A DNA stretch of 64,000 nt from Physcia stellaris. Taxonomy: Eukaryota; Ascomycota; Lecanoromycetes; Caliciales; Physciaceae. How positions within the stretch are numbered: position 1 is the first letter of the stretch; every line of letters begins with the position of its first letter. Positions 22,319 to 33,732 of the stretch are shown piece after piece. The DNA is taken from contig JABSSW010000015.1 of NCBI GenBank assembly GCA_018902385.1, positions 62,001-126,000 on the forward strand, given 5' to 3'. The notes beneath the pieces were generated by a model that was not told the origin of the DNA, did no database searches, and was given only the letters and a program-made list of their open reading frames with translations. Position numbers and translations under genes: made by a program.

Positions 22319-25300
22319 ATGGATACTTTGCGCCATTCTCTGCTGCCACGGCGCTTGACCCAGATATACACAGATACCAAGAGGAGTTACGAGCATGTCG
22401 TGCGGACCAGTCAAACTAGAAGCAGTTCTCAATCTTCCTCTACAGATCGTAGATTAAGAATACAGAAAGATAGATTGATCGCTTGGGGTTTGGAATGGGC
22501 AGATTCAAGCACGAGTCATGCAGGAGATATCGACGACTCGCTCGATCGTGCAGGGATCAGCGACCTTGTGGAGAGTATCATGACCTCGATCAATGAATTA
22601 CTGGATGAAGCGGAGCGACTTCAATCATCTACAGCCCGTACTTTGCCCGGCTCTTTCCCAGATGACAAGGCGGTGGTGAGGGCGGAATTAAGCCAGAGCG
22701 ACCGAGATACAGCTCGCTTGGATGATATAGTCAAGGACCTCACGACGTCAATAGATACATTATGCGATCTCTCGCGATCACAACAACATCTACGCCAATC
22801 ACTCATTTCGCCCAAGATCAGCCACGTTCGGGTCGAAGAAGAGAAAAGACGCATGAGGAATCTAAGCGAAAGTTCGAAGCCTTCCCTCTCATCAGAGCAG
22901 CCAGGCCCGACCTCTGATCTCGGTTCCCTTCCAGCAAGATACATTCATTTTGATTTACTAAGAATCCCCCAAAGTCTGACAGCAGGGCCGTCGCCACCAT
23001 CTTACGAGACAGTGGCAGCCAGCTCAGATGATCGAAAATCCGCTTTTCTAAAGAACGGCTGTTCTGAGACACCTGTAGTACTTGAGTATACCCCTTTACT
23101 GGATGTTGCTTCGAGTACTGAATCCCTAGCCCGACGAGGGAAAGAATTGGCAGACTGTCTACGGGCACCACGACGGAGCCCAGACGGTCGAGAGGTATAT
23201 GTTGGGGCCATGGAACTACTTGGATGGTTCCAGGATCCTCTTCAATCTCGATATGGCTTAGTATACAAAACGCCAGAAAATGCTGCCCATGAAAGGTCAA
23301 GTCACCAATCAATGTCTTCGATAAGCCAAACCCGGAAATCGGAAAACCTGTTGGCTTTCCTTCAACACGGCGGAAACACCGATGGCATGAATGTACCAAG
23401 TCTTGAAGACCGGTTCAGGCTTGCTTACAACCTAGCTTCAAGCCTGCATTACTTCCATACGCAGGGGATTACACATCGTAATCTTAACAGCAATAACGTT
23501 ATGTTCTTCTTCAACGACTCTCCAGCAAAGGGTACTAAAGAGCCGGAGCCATGGAAGGAGGGAGTCATCAGGAAACCATTCTTGGCTTCCTTTGACCAAT
23601 CTGATGAGGACGCGCACGATGTCCGAGAGGAACCCTTCATTTCTAGCATATACCGTCATCCGCGTATGATCTGTGGCCAGCGAAGCACATACAGACCAGC
23701 ATACGATCTGTATAGTCTGGGAATTATACTCGTGGAAATTGGTCTTTGGATGCCTATCAGCCGGCTTTGGAAAACCAGGTACTCGCGTTCCGACTTCAAA
23801 GTGAGACTTCAGAGTGTATACATCAAAAAGCTGGTTGCAAAGTGTGGTACTACTTACATGCGCGTTGTTGAGAGCTGTCTAAGAGCGGCTGACACAAGCA
23901 GCCGCGATCCTTCACGGGCACGATCAAAGACTGACATCTACTGGAACGTCATCAAGCCACTCGAACGATGTTGCATGCTGGACCAAGAGGAAGATGAACC
24001 ACATGACTTTGACACCAGTTTTGTCGACGCTAGGAAGCTTTCTGATTATCAAGGACGCATTGACGAGCAGCATGCAACCGCAAGCCCAGTATTGAGGGAG
24101 ACCTCTGTTCCCAAAACCGAGACATTTGAACGGCCTGCAGAGCCATTAGTCAGAGAAAGCACGGAGAGTCTACCAATCACCGGCGAAGAGAACGAGGTTT
24201 CGCCACAAGGAAATCAGGAAACCAAAGCTGGCAAAGCCCCATGCAAATGCAAGGTCTGGTCACACGAATTGCCAAAGGCTTGCTCAGCTTACTGGAACTC
24301 AACTATGTGCCCAAAGCTAGATCGCATTCTTCAAAAGGTCATTGATCGCTGGGAGTCCTACAGCATTGATCTCTTCATGTCCGGCGAAACCCCAGAAGCC
24401 GCCCGGCCAACTATCTACATGATGTGTGCCAGTACAGACAAAGCTCGTAAAGCCCTGCAGTACTTGAATAAAGACAGGAATCTCTTCGATATCAAAGTTG
24501 TCAAGGGCCAAATCTCCCGCTCGAAAGCCGGCAAACGAAGAAGACCAGCAAAGAAAGGTAAAAAACGAGCTTCAGCGCAAGTAGCTCCAAAGGAATCATG
24601 CTGGCGCCGGTATCAGCAACGGCCGGCATGTGGCGCATCCATCGGAGCCTACATGGATAATCATCACTTACCACCTGTGTCCTTTGGTGGGACGGTGCTA
24701 GTAGATGGGGAGCCATATGGAATGAGTGTTCATCACATGCTTGAAAACGAGGAAATCGATATGGGTCTCGATCAGATTGTAGACATCGATCGCTCCATGG
24801 CCCCAAGAAATGAAGCAATTGACTACGATGAAAGCTCCTCGACCTTCTCACTACAGCCAGAGGAGTTGCCTGAAGCTTTGTATCCCTTCGAAATTGAAGA
24901 CGACGATGAGGAAGGATACCAGTCCGAGGGTGATGCGGATGCTTGGCTGTCCGAGATCCTGGAGTCTGAAGATTTCGAGCATCGTGATAGCGATGACGAG
25001 GAAGTAGACATGGGCGATACTGATGGCATTGATCCTGGTGACGGCGAAGCATTAATTGTGACTCAACCAGCGATTGACGACGTTGACGAAGGCTTCTTCC
25101 CTAATGAAGATGACATGGATGAAGAGCATCTCTCATCCCACAGTCTCGGATGTATCCATGCTTCATCCGGTATCAAGCGCTCAAGGCGAGGCGCTATCTC
25201 CCACGAGATTGATTGGGCACTTATCAAGATGAAGACCCACAGGATACAGACTCGGAATATCATCGCTGGAGGAGCGCGGCATTGCACTGCAAAGCCTGCT

Positions 25301-26116
25301 GCACCTCTGTCGAGCAGTGACAAAGATGCTTCCTTTCCGTCCGAAGTGGTGAAGACAGAGGAGCTAGGCGGCCTTCAAGTGCATGCGATAGGGAGGACAA
25401 GCGGACTACAAGCCGGCAGAATACTGCCGGCAATGAGCATGATCAAAATGCCAGGCAGGATCTCATCTTCGCAGAGCTGGACCGTGATGGGTAATTTCGG
25501 AGGTAAGCAGTCTCTCCCACATCCTCTATTCTGCAACCAGCTAACACATCGACCTACAGCCGGCGGCGACTCGGGTGCCTGGGTAATCGACAACGCCACG
25601 AACCGCGTCTGCGCCCACGTCCTCGCTTTCTCGGAACGCAACAACTCGGCCTACATCTCGCCCATGGAGATCCTCCTCGAGGACATCTCCCGCAAACTCA
25701 AAGCCCCCGTTACGTTACCAGCCCACCCATGCACTTCATCTTCCGTGTCCCAGCCACACCAACAATCCACTTCAACGCCACCACGCACAGCATCCAGACC
25801 CCCATCCGCCGCCGCAGCGCCCTTGAGGTCAGGCTACTCCCCACCCGCCACCCCGCCCCCAAGCCCCCCGGTAGCGACGTCCCCGGGTCCGAGTCTGGGC
25901 GTCGTAAGGGAGATGAGCGGTCTCAGCCTCCTTGAAAAGGAAAAGGAGGATGAGAATCACGAGAGGGGATGCGAAGGTGCCTTGAAGCAGGTTGCGGCGA
26001 ATACGGCGATATATAGACCGCCGTGTATTGGGGAGAGGATGGATAAAGATAGGGGCGTCACGGGCTCGACGGCCTTGAAGAGGAGGAGTGGGGGGTGCTG
26101 GCGGGTGGTTGAGTGA
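22319..26116 (+). CDS. HeLo-like + pseudokinase + trypsin-like protease fusion protein
   Basis: ATG 22319 ('MDTLRHSLLPRRL') gives about 1246 residues. A 57-base intron at 25503-25559 is a multiple of three, so the frame stays open without splicing, but removal gives 'FGAGGDSGAW'. The N-terminus (about 1-110) is helical with 'RLIAWGLEW', as in HeLo-like domains of heterokaryon incompatibility and cell-death proteins. Residues about 300-560 look like the kinase fold found beside HeLo domains: 'ITHRNLNSNNVMFF' replaces the catalytic HRD Asp with Asn, and 'YDLYSLGIILVEIGLW' is helix F. This is presumably a pseudokinase. An acidic Ser-rich linker separates this from a chymotrypsin-like domain with a likely triad His805 or His806 ('SVHHM'), Asp965 ('IDWALI') and Ser about 1066 ('GDSGAW'). 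The tail is Pro/Ser-rich. Domain calls come from motifs I recognise; the biological role is unknown. Confidence 0.75.
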   Translation: MDTLRHSLLPRRLTQIYTDTKRSYEHVVRTSQTRSSSQSSSTDRRLRIQKDRLIAWGLEWADSSTSHAGDIDDSLDRAGISDLVESIMTSINELLDEAERLQSSTARTLPGSFPDDKAVVRAELSQSDRDTARLDDIVKDLTTSIDTLCDLSRSQQHLRQSLISPKISHVRVEEEKRRMRNLSESSKPSLSSEQPGPTSDLGSLPARYIHFDLLRIPQSLTAGPSPPSYETVAASSDDRKSAFLKNGCSETPVVLEYTPLLDVASSTESLARRGKELADCLRAPRRSPDGREVYVGAMELLGWFQDPLQSRYGLVYKTPENAAHERSSHQSMSSISQTRKSENLLAFLQHGGNTDGMNVPSLEDRFRLAYNLASSLHYFHTQGITHRNLNSNNVMFFFNDSPAKGTKEPEPWKEGVIRKPFLASFDQSDEDAHDVREEPFISSIYRHPRMICGQRSTYRPAYDLYSLGIILVEIGLWMPISRLWKTRYSRSDFKVRLQSVYIKKLVAKCGTTYMRVVESCLRAADTSSRDPSRARSKTDIYWNVIKPLERCCMLDQEEDEPHDFDTSFVDARKLSDYQGRIDEQHATASPVLRETSVPKTETFERPAEPLVRESTESLPITGEENEVSPQGNQETKAGKAPCKCKVWSHELPKACSAYWNSTMCPKLDRILQKVIDRWESYSIDLFMSGETPEAARPTIYMMCASTDKARKALQYLNKDRNLFDIKVVKGQISRSKAGKRRRPAKKGKKRASAQVAPKESCWRRYQQRPACGASIGAYMDNHHLPPVSFGGTVLVDGEPYGMSVHHMLENEEIDMGLDQIVDIDRSMAPRNEAIDYDESSSTFSLQPEELPEALYPFEIEDDDEEGYQSEGDADAWLSEILESEDFEHRDSDDEEVDMGDTDGIDPGDGEALIVTQPAIDDVDEGFFPNEDDMDEEHLSSHSLGCIHASSGIKRSRRGAISHEIDWALIKMKTHRIQTRNIIAGGARHCTAKPAAPLSSSDKDASFPSEVVKTEELGGLQVHAIGRTSGLQAGRILPAMSMIKMPGRISSSQSWTVMGNFGGKQSLPHPLFCNQLTHRPTAGGDSGAWVIDNATNRVCAHVLAFSERNNSAYISPMEILLEDISRKLKAPVTLPAHPCTSSSVSQPHQQSTSTPPRTASRPPSAAAAPLRSGYSPPATPPPSPPVATSPGPSLGVVREMSGLSLLEKEKEDENHERGCEGALKQVAANTAIYRPPCIGERMDKDRGVTGSTALKRRSGGCWRVVE

Positions 26117-27071
26117 GTCATTGCATCGCGGTGGGGAGATCGTCTAGTCTAGTCTTGGAAGTTGCATTGTTGGTGTTTGATTGAGCTGGTTTATCAAGAG
26201 AGTGTATATCCATCCAACGGTGTCTTATAGCATGAGATTCTTGATGTATCAAGCATTTCCACGACCGGGATCCCAATCCCCTTTTTTTCTTTTTCATTCT
26301 CCCCTCGTGACTTGCAAAGAAAAACCACGCGATGCCACCACCTCACCTGGTAATCACGTGATTATTCTCCTGCAGGGGTTTCAATATTTTACAAGATAGG
26401 AAAGTTTGGTTCTGCTTCTTCTGGGCTCTTTCTATTTTGGGTTTGAGTTGGGATTCTTTGCTTCGAGTTCAGGGCTTTCTCCCTATGTGTATGTATAATC
26501 CATTTACCAAAAATTCCCACCCTTCTTCTCGATCTATATCCTTCGGGGCCGCTATCTCACTCCTGACACTTTTTCGAGGACGGAGAGCATGCTCGTCCCT
26601 GTGGTTTCGATGCAGGGTTACTGCGCTCTACGTCTATGCTCTGAGTGCATTACATAGAAGCTGAGAGTTGCGACGTAGAGAGCATGGGGGTGTGGAGGGG
26701 GGAGGGGTGGCGAAAGTTGAGGAAAAGGTTCAAAGAACAGTCGTACAAAATGGGGCCACCAAGTCGCGATATCTACAATGGGTATTTGTAAAGCTGACTG
26801 CCGATTGATGGGGTATGGATGACCGATGATGGAATAGAATTTGTGCACTGGTGTTTTCCTGCCTAGTTTGTTTGACTTTGTTGACATATCGAGGAAAGGA
26901 AGGGGAGAGAAGGAAAAGAGAAAGAGAATATCCCGTGGCGAAGACAGTCCTGTGCGTGCTTAAGTCACCTTGCTGAATGATAATCACTAGCATTCCTGGG
27001 TATAGAATGTGAGAGTGGAGATACCTAGCTCCCATAATGAATGAGGTGTGGTGAACGACGGCGTTCTAAAG
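26117..27071. other. Gene-free stretch
   Basis: About 950 bases after the fusion gene with no frame I can support. It has T-rich and A/G-rich tracts but no repeat that I could detect. Confidence 0.5.
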
Positions 27072-27392
27072 TTAGATACTCAAGTCTCTGTGCCCACAAC
27101 GGAACAGTAATTCATCAGGAGATATCTCGACAAGCACCGCCCCTCGCGCAAATGCCATTGTATGCTCAACATCCTCGCACCACCTTATGATGCCGACACG
27201 AAGGGGGACATCAGCTACGGCGAATGTTGCCTCTGCGTCGCACATGGATGGTGGATAATCGCTACTATATTTCAGCAGATACGTATTCAGTCTTCCTTGG
27301 TCGACTATGTGACTTTGAGCTTCATGATATGTTTTGCACTCTGCTGAGAGGGAGAACCTAGGAAGGCAATGGGCGCCGTTGTAGCTTGCCAT
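27072..27392 (-). CDS. Short hypothetical frame, doubtful
   Basis: A 106-residue open frame starting 'MASYNGAHCLPRFSL'. It lies just downstream of the F-box-like gene on the same strand and could be a leftover 3' exon of that gene or chance. No motif was recognised. Confidence 0.2.
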   Translation of the reverse strand: MASYNGAHCLPRFSLSAECKTYHEAQSHIVDQGRLNTYLLKYSSDYPPSMCDAEATFAVADVPLRVGIIRWCEDVEHTMAFARGAVLVEISPDELLFRCGHRDLSI

Positions 27393-27660
27393 GAGACTCA
27401 GACATAGGTGCGCTCAACAGAACGACAGAAGATGGAACGCAGGCTGGTCTGTGTCGACTGTTACTAGCGCTGTTAAGACTGCTCTGGCTGGAAATGCGAT
27501 CAAGACCTTCATCAAATTGTGGAGTGGGCTCTTTTTCCATTACCGGGGAAGTGGTCAGATTTTGACATCAACCCATATCAACGAATGAGCAACACCTAAT
27601 GCATTTGCAAACACGCGGAGAGAAATCTGCCTGGATAGCGGATACCAGTGGAGTGGATAC

Positions 27661-28929
27661 TCACGGTTGGCTCATCATGATCTTCCCAACTCTCTGCCTC
27701 GTTTCGTCTGAGCCAGCGATACCGCATCCGCGCGTTCTGCGCCGTGACTTTGTTTCGAAGCAACTTGAGAACACCACCTTTTCCAACCCTCTCACCATTT
27801 CGAAGGCTTCCAATAACTCATTCGCCAGCTTATCTACACGTTCTTCTTGCAGGGGTAACAGCCCTCTGCAATTGTGAGTCGTGATGCGTACTTCGACCAA
27901 TCGCTTGCTCCTGTTGAGTGTTTCACATAACCTGTCGGTATTGAGAAGTTAGCATCGAAGTCTAACAATGGAGATTGACATATGTAACATGTCCAATAAA
28001 AGTTTATACACTTAACAGCCCCTAATTGTCACTCTACACTGCTGAAAGAAACGAAATGGTCGGAAATTACCCACCTTCTGACCAGTGCTCTGAGGTGACG
28101 TGCCTCGCTGTAGCTTCTGACAAGAATCCTAATGTCGACTTTTCTCAGATTTTCAATCGGCCAGGAGTCCAAGTCGGTCTTTAAGAAGAGTGACAATGGT
28201 CGTGGTTCAAAATTGTTGCTGTATATCTCGATGCCGAATTTATTTTCTTCAAAGAACACTTCCATTGCTTCGGCTTTTACTGCTTTGCTGACAGCGAAAA
28301 CGCGCACATCAAGTGGATCGGCTCGCCAGTAGTAAGTTCCAGCAGATCGGTCGTCGCCCATATATGCAACAAGACTCGTTTTGCCGATAAGCAGTCCTCT
28401 AAATAGAAAGACGAAGACTCGTCGGCGAAGTTCCGTGGGTAGATCCATGAGCCGAAACGGCTTCTCGGGGACCGGCAGGAATTTTCCACCACAGCCTCGC
28501 GGATGATCTCTGCGATAGCGGTTCCATAGCTGGACCCCTCGTCGAAGACCATTATAGTCCGGCAGTGGGATACGAAAAAGTCCATCTATCATATCATTGG
28601 TGTTGGTGTAGTTGGATCCATCCTCGCTTACGGATGGCGAGAGAGGTATTGGCTCCTTTGCATATCGATCTCGTTCGTCTGGCGTTAGGCTCCTCCAATC
28701 ATAAATTGAAGACAGGGAAGATCCTTGCCCTACTCAGAAGACTTAACATAGTGGGAAATAGATTTCGAGACAACGCTATATACTTACTGTCGAGATCTAA
28801 CAACCATTCGGAGGATGGTCTGGTTTCATCATTTCCACGTTGCGGGGGTTGCCAGTTTGCAACATGACGTCTCCATCTATCAACCCTTTCTAGCACACGA
28901 GCACGCTGAGCAAGTCTCTCGGAAGCCAT
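27661..28929 (-). CDS. F-box/2EXR-like fungal protein
   Basis: Read on the minus strand as exons 28929-28788, 28669-28075 and 27931-27661, joined at GT...AG in matching phases. The second exon holds 'KPFRLMDLPTELRRRVFVFLF', the F-box-like/2EXR opening (FR.LDLP.ELR..v) of a very large family of fungal proteins with diverse C-terminal parts. After the join ('RALVRRLCETLNRSKRL') comes a helical region with 'VDKLANELLEAFEMVRGLEKVVF'. The N-terminal start is uncertain: ATG 28929 is the first in frame, but an acceptor-like AG just upstream could mean another exon. The 3' end is also uncertain; a 34-base candidate intron after 'MMSQ' could extend it to 27555 but is shorter than usual. Function unknown, possibly substrate recognition. 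Confidence 0.6.
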
Positions 28930-29601
28930 GTCAGCGTACAAGCGTTCTTGGTGTTCTTCGGTCGCACCCTCTGTCACTCTTCAAGGCCGTAATTTCTGTA
29001 TCAGTCAATCACCCATGAAGCGAAGTTAAAATCTGTTTTAACTTGATGTAGGGTCTAGTAGGATCTTTCTAGTCTGGAATAATGCCAAAGATTATCATGG
29101 CCATGGAGGAACTTACAATGAGCTAGAGCGTGAAGTTACACCTGTGTTTAGCCTGCTTCCACACTCTTCAGCCTGCCAGGGTCTCTGCCTTTTGGCAGCT
29201 TGTACAGGATACCAACCCAACTGGAGAGGTGTGGCTGGCATTATATATCCTGATGTTTGCCCTTTATGGGCCTGGCATATCAAAGACAAGATGCATATAG
29301 CCCATGTAGCAATGGACCAGCCTTACTGGATAGCCTGGGACAAAAGCATGCAATTTGCCGCCAGACCTTGCTGACATCTCTTTATTTTGTCAAAGTCAGC
29401 GTCCAGGATCCTTGCACTGCGCCATTCAGACATGAAGACCACAATGTTAATTGCTTATTGGAGTGACAAGACAAGGGGTTTATAGAGAGAAAAGGATATA
29501 CATGCTGACTAAAGGAAAGCGTCAACAGTAATTAGATGAGGTCTGAACAGGGAACTGGACGCGATGATTGGTTTGATCCCATTACCAGTTTGTATCCATT
29601 A
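28930..29601. other. Intergenic stretch
   Basis: No supported gene between the F-box-like and LRR-like genes. Both neighbours are on the minus strand, so this probably holds the leader of the first and the trailer of the second. Confidence 0.45.
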
Positions 29602-31151
29602 TTAAAAGGCGAATGGAGCGGCCGGTGCATTCATGGTTTTCACCGCATCCTCAATCCACCATCCTTCCCAACCTCTGTCGAAAACGACCTTCTTGGTCCG
29701 TACATTACCAGCTCCTCTATCCGGGTGTGATCTTTTCGCAGCTTTGAGGAGCGTATCGACTGTTGCTTCCGCCACAGAGATGCTGTTCTCTACTTTAGCC
29801 CACGAATCGAGCTCTTTCCTTGTGGCTTGCAAATCCTCCCTCGAGCGATCGCTACTCCAGAGCGAATATTTATATTCGAAGAGTTGGCGCCACTCATTGG
29901 ACTCCGTCTCCAAACACTTTGGTATCCAGCCCTGACCGATTTTAACCGTCTCAAGTGCTCGCCAGGCACCAGCCCAATCTGGCCCGTCTGACCGCCCCAA
30001 TGCCTGCACCCAGTCGCTGCAGCCGGTAAGATCAAGCCATTGGAGACAATAAGTCGCTTTACTCAAGCGTCTTAACACACCAGCAGCCTCGCTGAGATCA
30101 CCGTCGAAGTGGCTGTAAAAATTGGATGCACCATAATCGATGTTACCTGCTGGTGACTCTCGGTAGGCCGTCTTTGAGTTTGGTGTGAGAGAAGGCGGTG
30201 GCCAGAATGCGAGAGAAAGATGGGTTAGAGTAGCAAGATGTGGTGACAGACTCAGGAGACCCTTCCAAGATACGATTGCGGGGTTCGAAAGGGAAAGATG
30301 GGTCAAAGCAGGGAAACGAGAGACAGACAGAGGCGCCGCCAGATGGTTGTCTTCGTCCCAGGACTCCGGAATGTCTTCCCCTTCTATTATAATCTCAGTG
30401 TCGCCTATCCGCTTCGCCAACACATCTTTCAATTCCCTTAGCTTTATGGCACGACCAACAGAGGTACCTAAATCGAGGTGTGTTACATGCTCACTTCCCG
30501 TGGCACCCTCGAGCTCTGATGCATCTAGAAATAAGACATGGAGACCCCCGCAGTCTATACCTCTATTGTTGTATGTAGAGATGTATGTGAGAAGGGTTTC
30601 TTTGTACCGTGTAGGTAGTGTAGCTAGGTAATATTGATCGTAATGACCGTGCCAAAGCCAGTTTTCGCGAGCGACTTTAAAGTAAGGTGTTCAAGTGAAC
30701 GCTCATAAGGTAAGTAAATGCCAGGTAGACTCCCTACGTGCTTGGTCAGCCTTTGGTCGGGGCCGGACGTCCTCGACGAGCTCGACGTCACTCCGCCTCG
30801 TCTGTCCAACCAGCTCTTCGGCGGCGGCGGCCCTGCGGGACCTCGAGTCCGCCTTCCACCAGAAACGTGCATACCTGGTCTTGGGCGTGGAGCCGGTGTA
30901 TCTGGGATATCGAGAATGTCCTTCAACGACGGATGAACGGTATGAGTACTGGGAGTCTCACGGTGACGTTCGGAAGCTTCAGGAGTAATTTGGGTCTGAC
31001 GAAGATGTCGTATTAGCTCATTGACAGAGTATGTCGTGGCTATTGAGCCGCTATTTGACAGCCTCGAGGCATCCTGCTTGCTGGAGGATGCGAGAGAGGG
31101 ATGAGGGACACTGGCGGGTTTGGCGTACTGAATAATTCTCTTCTTTGGCAT
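29602..31151 (-). CDS. Leucine-rich-repeat-like conserved ascomycete protein (frame broken once)
   Basis: The gene starts 'MPKKRIIQYAKPASVPHPSL' at 31151 and continues with a disordered Pro/Arg-rich segment. The 'PYERSLEHLTLKSLAK' segment is followed in the next frame by 'NWLWHGHYDQYYLATLPTRYKETLLTYI', then LRR-like units ('FPALTHLSLSNPAIVSWKGLLSL', 'LATLTHLSLAF', 'LQWLDLTGCSDWVQAL'). It ends with a basic 'HPDRGAGNVRTKKVVFDRGWEGWW' tail. Frames change at the T4 run 30662-30665 (A4 on the coding strand); five A instead of four would read 'SLAKNWLWH' without interruption. The rest is about 500 residues free of stops, so this looks like a homopolymer error rather than a dead gene. Conserved in ascomycetes in my memory; role unknown. 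Confidence 0.68.
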
Positions 31152-31514
31152 AGGCGAGCAGAACAGCTTCCTGGCAGAAGTCTCAGTCGACAGCTGTTGA
31201 GAGTCTCAGCCGGCCTCTTGTAGCGTTAAGGTCGCGAGGGTCGGTTCTTGAGTGATTCATAGCTGAGAGAAGGAAGTGCGGGGCTTGGCAAGCGTTGGTG
31301 GCGAAGGTGAGTCAGGCCACCCCACGTATGCACGACTGCGGATTGGATAGAGGATCACCTTGAGTGCTTCATCTCTTTGATTCATCGTAAAGTTTACTGC
31401 GCATTTCTATGTCTATCCCAATAGACCAAAAGAATAATATGTGCGCCTTCGCCATGCAGACTCGCATTGCCAATTCTTGCCCGAACCCCAATGCTTTGCA
31501 TCACGCCAGTCTTT

Positions 31515-33732
31515 TCAACACACTCTTCGCCTCCTTACCCTGCTCCCTCCATTTCCCAAAGCCTCTAAGCACACAGACTGTCTGCCTCCACCGCAAACTG
31601 GTTTCATCAGCACATGATCCAAACCCTTGACCTCCCACTTGCATTTACGTACCTTGTCCTTTTCCTTTCCTTCGCCCCCTTCGGCACTGCTTCCTTCTGG
31701 AAGAATACGAGGGAGTCTGACTGCAGAGATGGAAGTACTTCGACCGAGAGACATGGTTTGCAGATTGCCAACTCTCCGTATCACCCTCAGAGGCTCCGGC
31801 ATGTCGCTGCGTCTAAGTGCAGTCTCATCTAAAGACCGATGCGGACGGATGATGCTCGGTTTGTGACTTGGGGGGCTCAGATACCTGGCGCTAACGTCAA
31901 GGCGTTCGAGATGCGAATCTAGATCTCCACGAGAACCCAATGAGATCGACGATGTGCTGACATGCGGTGACGCGATAGGTAAAGCAGTACTGGAAGCTGG
32001 AAGAGACAGTGACGGTATTTGAGAGGTGTTGCCAGAGACAGGATGGAGACCAAGCGTTGGAGGGAAACAGTCTTCGGACAACCTGTCTGCGGAAAACCTT
32101 TCCTTTGATGAGTATAATGAGTTGAGTACCTTGGGTGGCACAGCGCTCACGCGCTCAGCGTCATGCATGTCGATACCAGCGCGCCCAGCGGATGAACGAG
32201 AAGCTATAGAACTCTGCATGCTCAAGGCCTGGGAGATAGCACCGTCAATGGATCCTCCATTTTCATACTCTTGCAACGAATTTGTTGAGCGTACCGATAG
32301 GCCTGCCCCAACGCTTCGGACAGGATCAGCAACATCGATATTGCGGGTCCTGCTTAGACGACGTCGAAGGCTTGGAAAGATGTTGTTGATAGAAGGTCTT
32401 GTAAACTTCTTCCTCTTCTGTGTGAGACTCTGCGATTGCTTCTTTGGAGGTACATATCCAGCCTGTTTCAGGTCGACAAGGCGTCTAGGTGGATTAGGAG
32501 CCCCAAAAAGGCCGTAACGTGAATCTCGCCTACTGATAAAGCCAAAGAGACTGTCAAACTCGACGGAGCCGCTCAGAGCAGTCGAGGACCGAAGATCCCC
32601 CAACGACGAAACTTCGAGTGATTGCATAGGAATTGGACTGGACTGGATGGCGCGCCTTGCGGCGCGCTGCCCTTGGCGTAGAGTCTCCGCTCCAGGAAAG
32701 TGACTATGATCTTGGCCAGATGCTATAATGGTTACAGTTGCTGAAGTCTGACGATTCGAGGACGTAAGCCTAGGATCGCCGGGCTGCGGTTGTCCAAAAA
32801 GGTCCTCAACCCAGATGGGAGTGCGGAACGAATGAGTAGGCATAAAGAACTGGGTGACAGTAGCCTATGGATCTTGGTGTCAGCTATTCCACAGTAGTCT
32901 AGGAAACACGACACCTAAAAAGTGCGTTCGGTTGAAGTAAAAGACACTCGTCTACCGCTCGCCAGATACACCACGGATTCGAATAGAGAAAAAGGCTTGC
33001 TCGGCTTACCCTGCTGGTCTCGGAGCTGTTTGCATGCCAAGCTGATGAGTCCATGGATTCACCCCTCCTTCTGCGCACAGTATCGTTTTCCGAGGTATGA
33101 TCATCGGCATCCCTAGGCACAGCCCCACTCATATACTTCACGGGTCCTACGGTGTGGCCGTCAGCGTGGGCTCCGTCGAATTGTTCGAGTTCGAGAGCCT
33201 CAGAATGAGAACTTGATGTTCTGCCATTCCTGCCTCGGGTGGACGCTGTATTGACTTGTTCGAGTTCGAGAGCCTCAGAATGAGAACTTGATGTTCTGCC
33301 ATTCCTGCCTCGGGTGGACGCTGTGTTGAGCCTACTCCTTTTCCAGAGCGGTAGACTCTGTATTCGGTTTTGGCGTAATCTCATGTGTTCATCTCGCGTG
33401 CTGCCATCATTCCGGAACGTCCGACGCACGTCTACTTTCCTGGTTTCCCGTTGTTGGAACGTCTTCTTGAACCTCCTCCCATGACGGCCGCGCGGCTTCT
33501 CATCGCGCTTTCTTCCGAAAACTGTCTTGATATAGTCCTTGATGAATTTCCACCTGCTCCCGTTGCCCTTCAGATGCCACCACCCCCAATTGTGACCTAA
33601 AACTGCAATAAGTGCAAGAACACTGACAGTGACCAGCGAGGATACGATTGCAATGCCAGATGATGACAGGACTTTTTTGTTCCAGGCAATAGCATCATCG
33701 GATCGAGGGTGAAGCTTCTTCGGTATGTACAT
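31515..33732 (-). CDS. Uncharacterised single-pass membrane protein
   Basis: Two minus-strand exons, 33732-33010 and 32864-31515, joined in phase 0 ('SETSR|ATVTQFFMP'). One membrane span near residues 25-48 ('IAIVSSLVTVSVLALIAVLGHNW') is followed by a very basic region ('RKRDEKPRGRHGRRFKK') and a long Ser/Arg-rich, probably disordered tail. Around the splice join the segment 'PTHSFRTPIWVEDLFGQP' is the most protein-like and may be a conserved core. The tail contains an exact-looking internal duplication of 25 residues. A short N-terminus followed by a span and basic residues suggests the tail is cytosolic. I do not recognise the family. Confidence 0.6.
33181..33330 (-). repeat. 75-base in-frame tandem duplication inside the membrane-protein gene
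   Basis: Two head-to-tail copies, 33181-33255 and 33256-33330, differ at two bases that I can see. Each encodes a 25-residue unit beginning 'NTASTRGRNGRTSSSHSEAL'. Being a multiple of three, it keeps the frame. Near-identity means it is recent or kept homogeneous. Confidence 0.9.
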
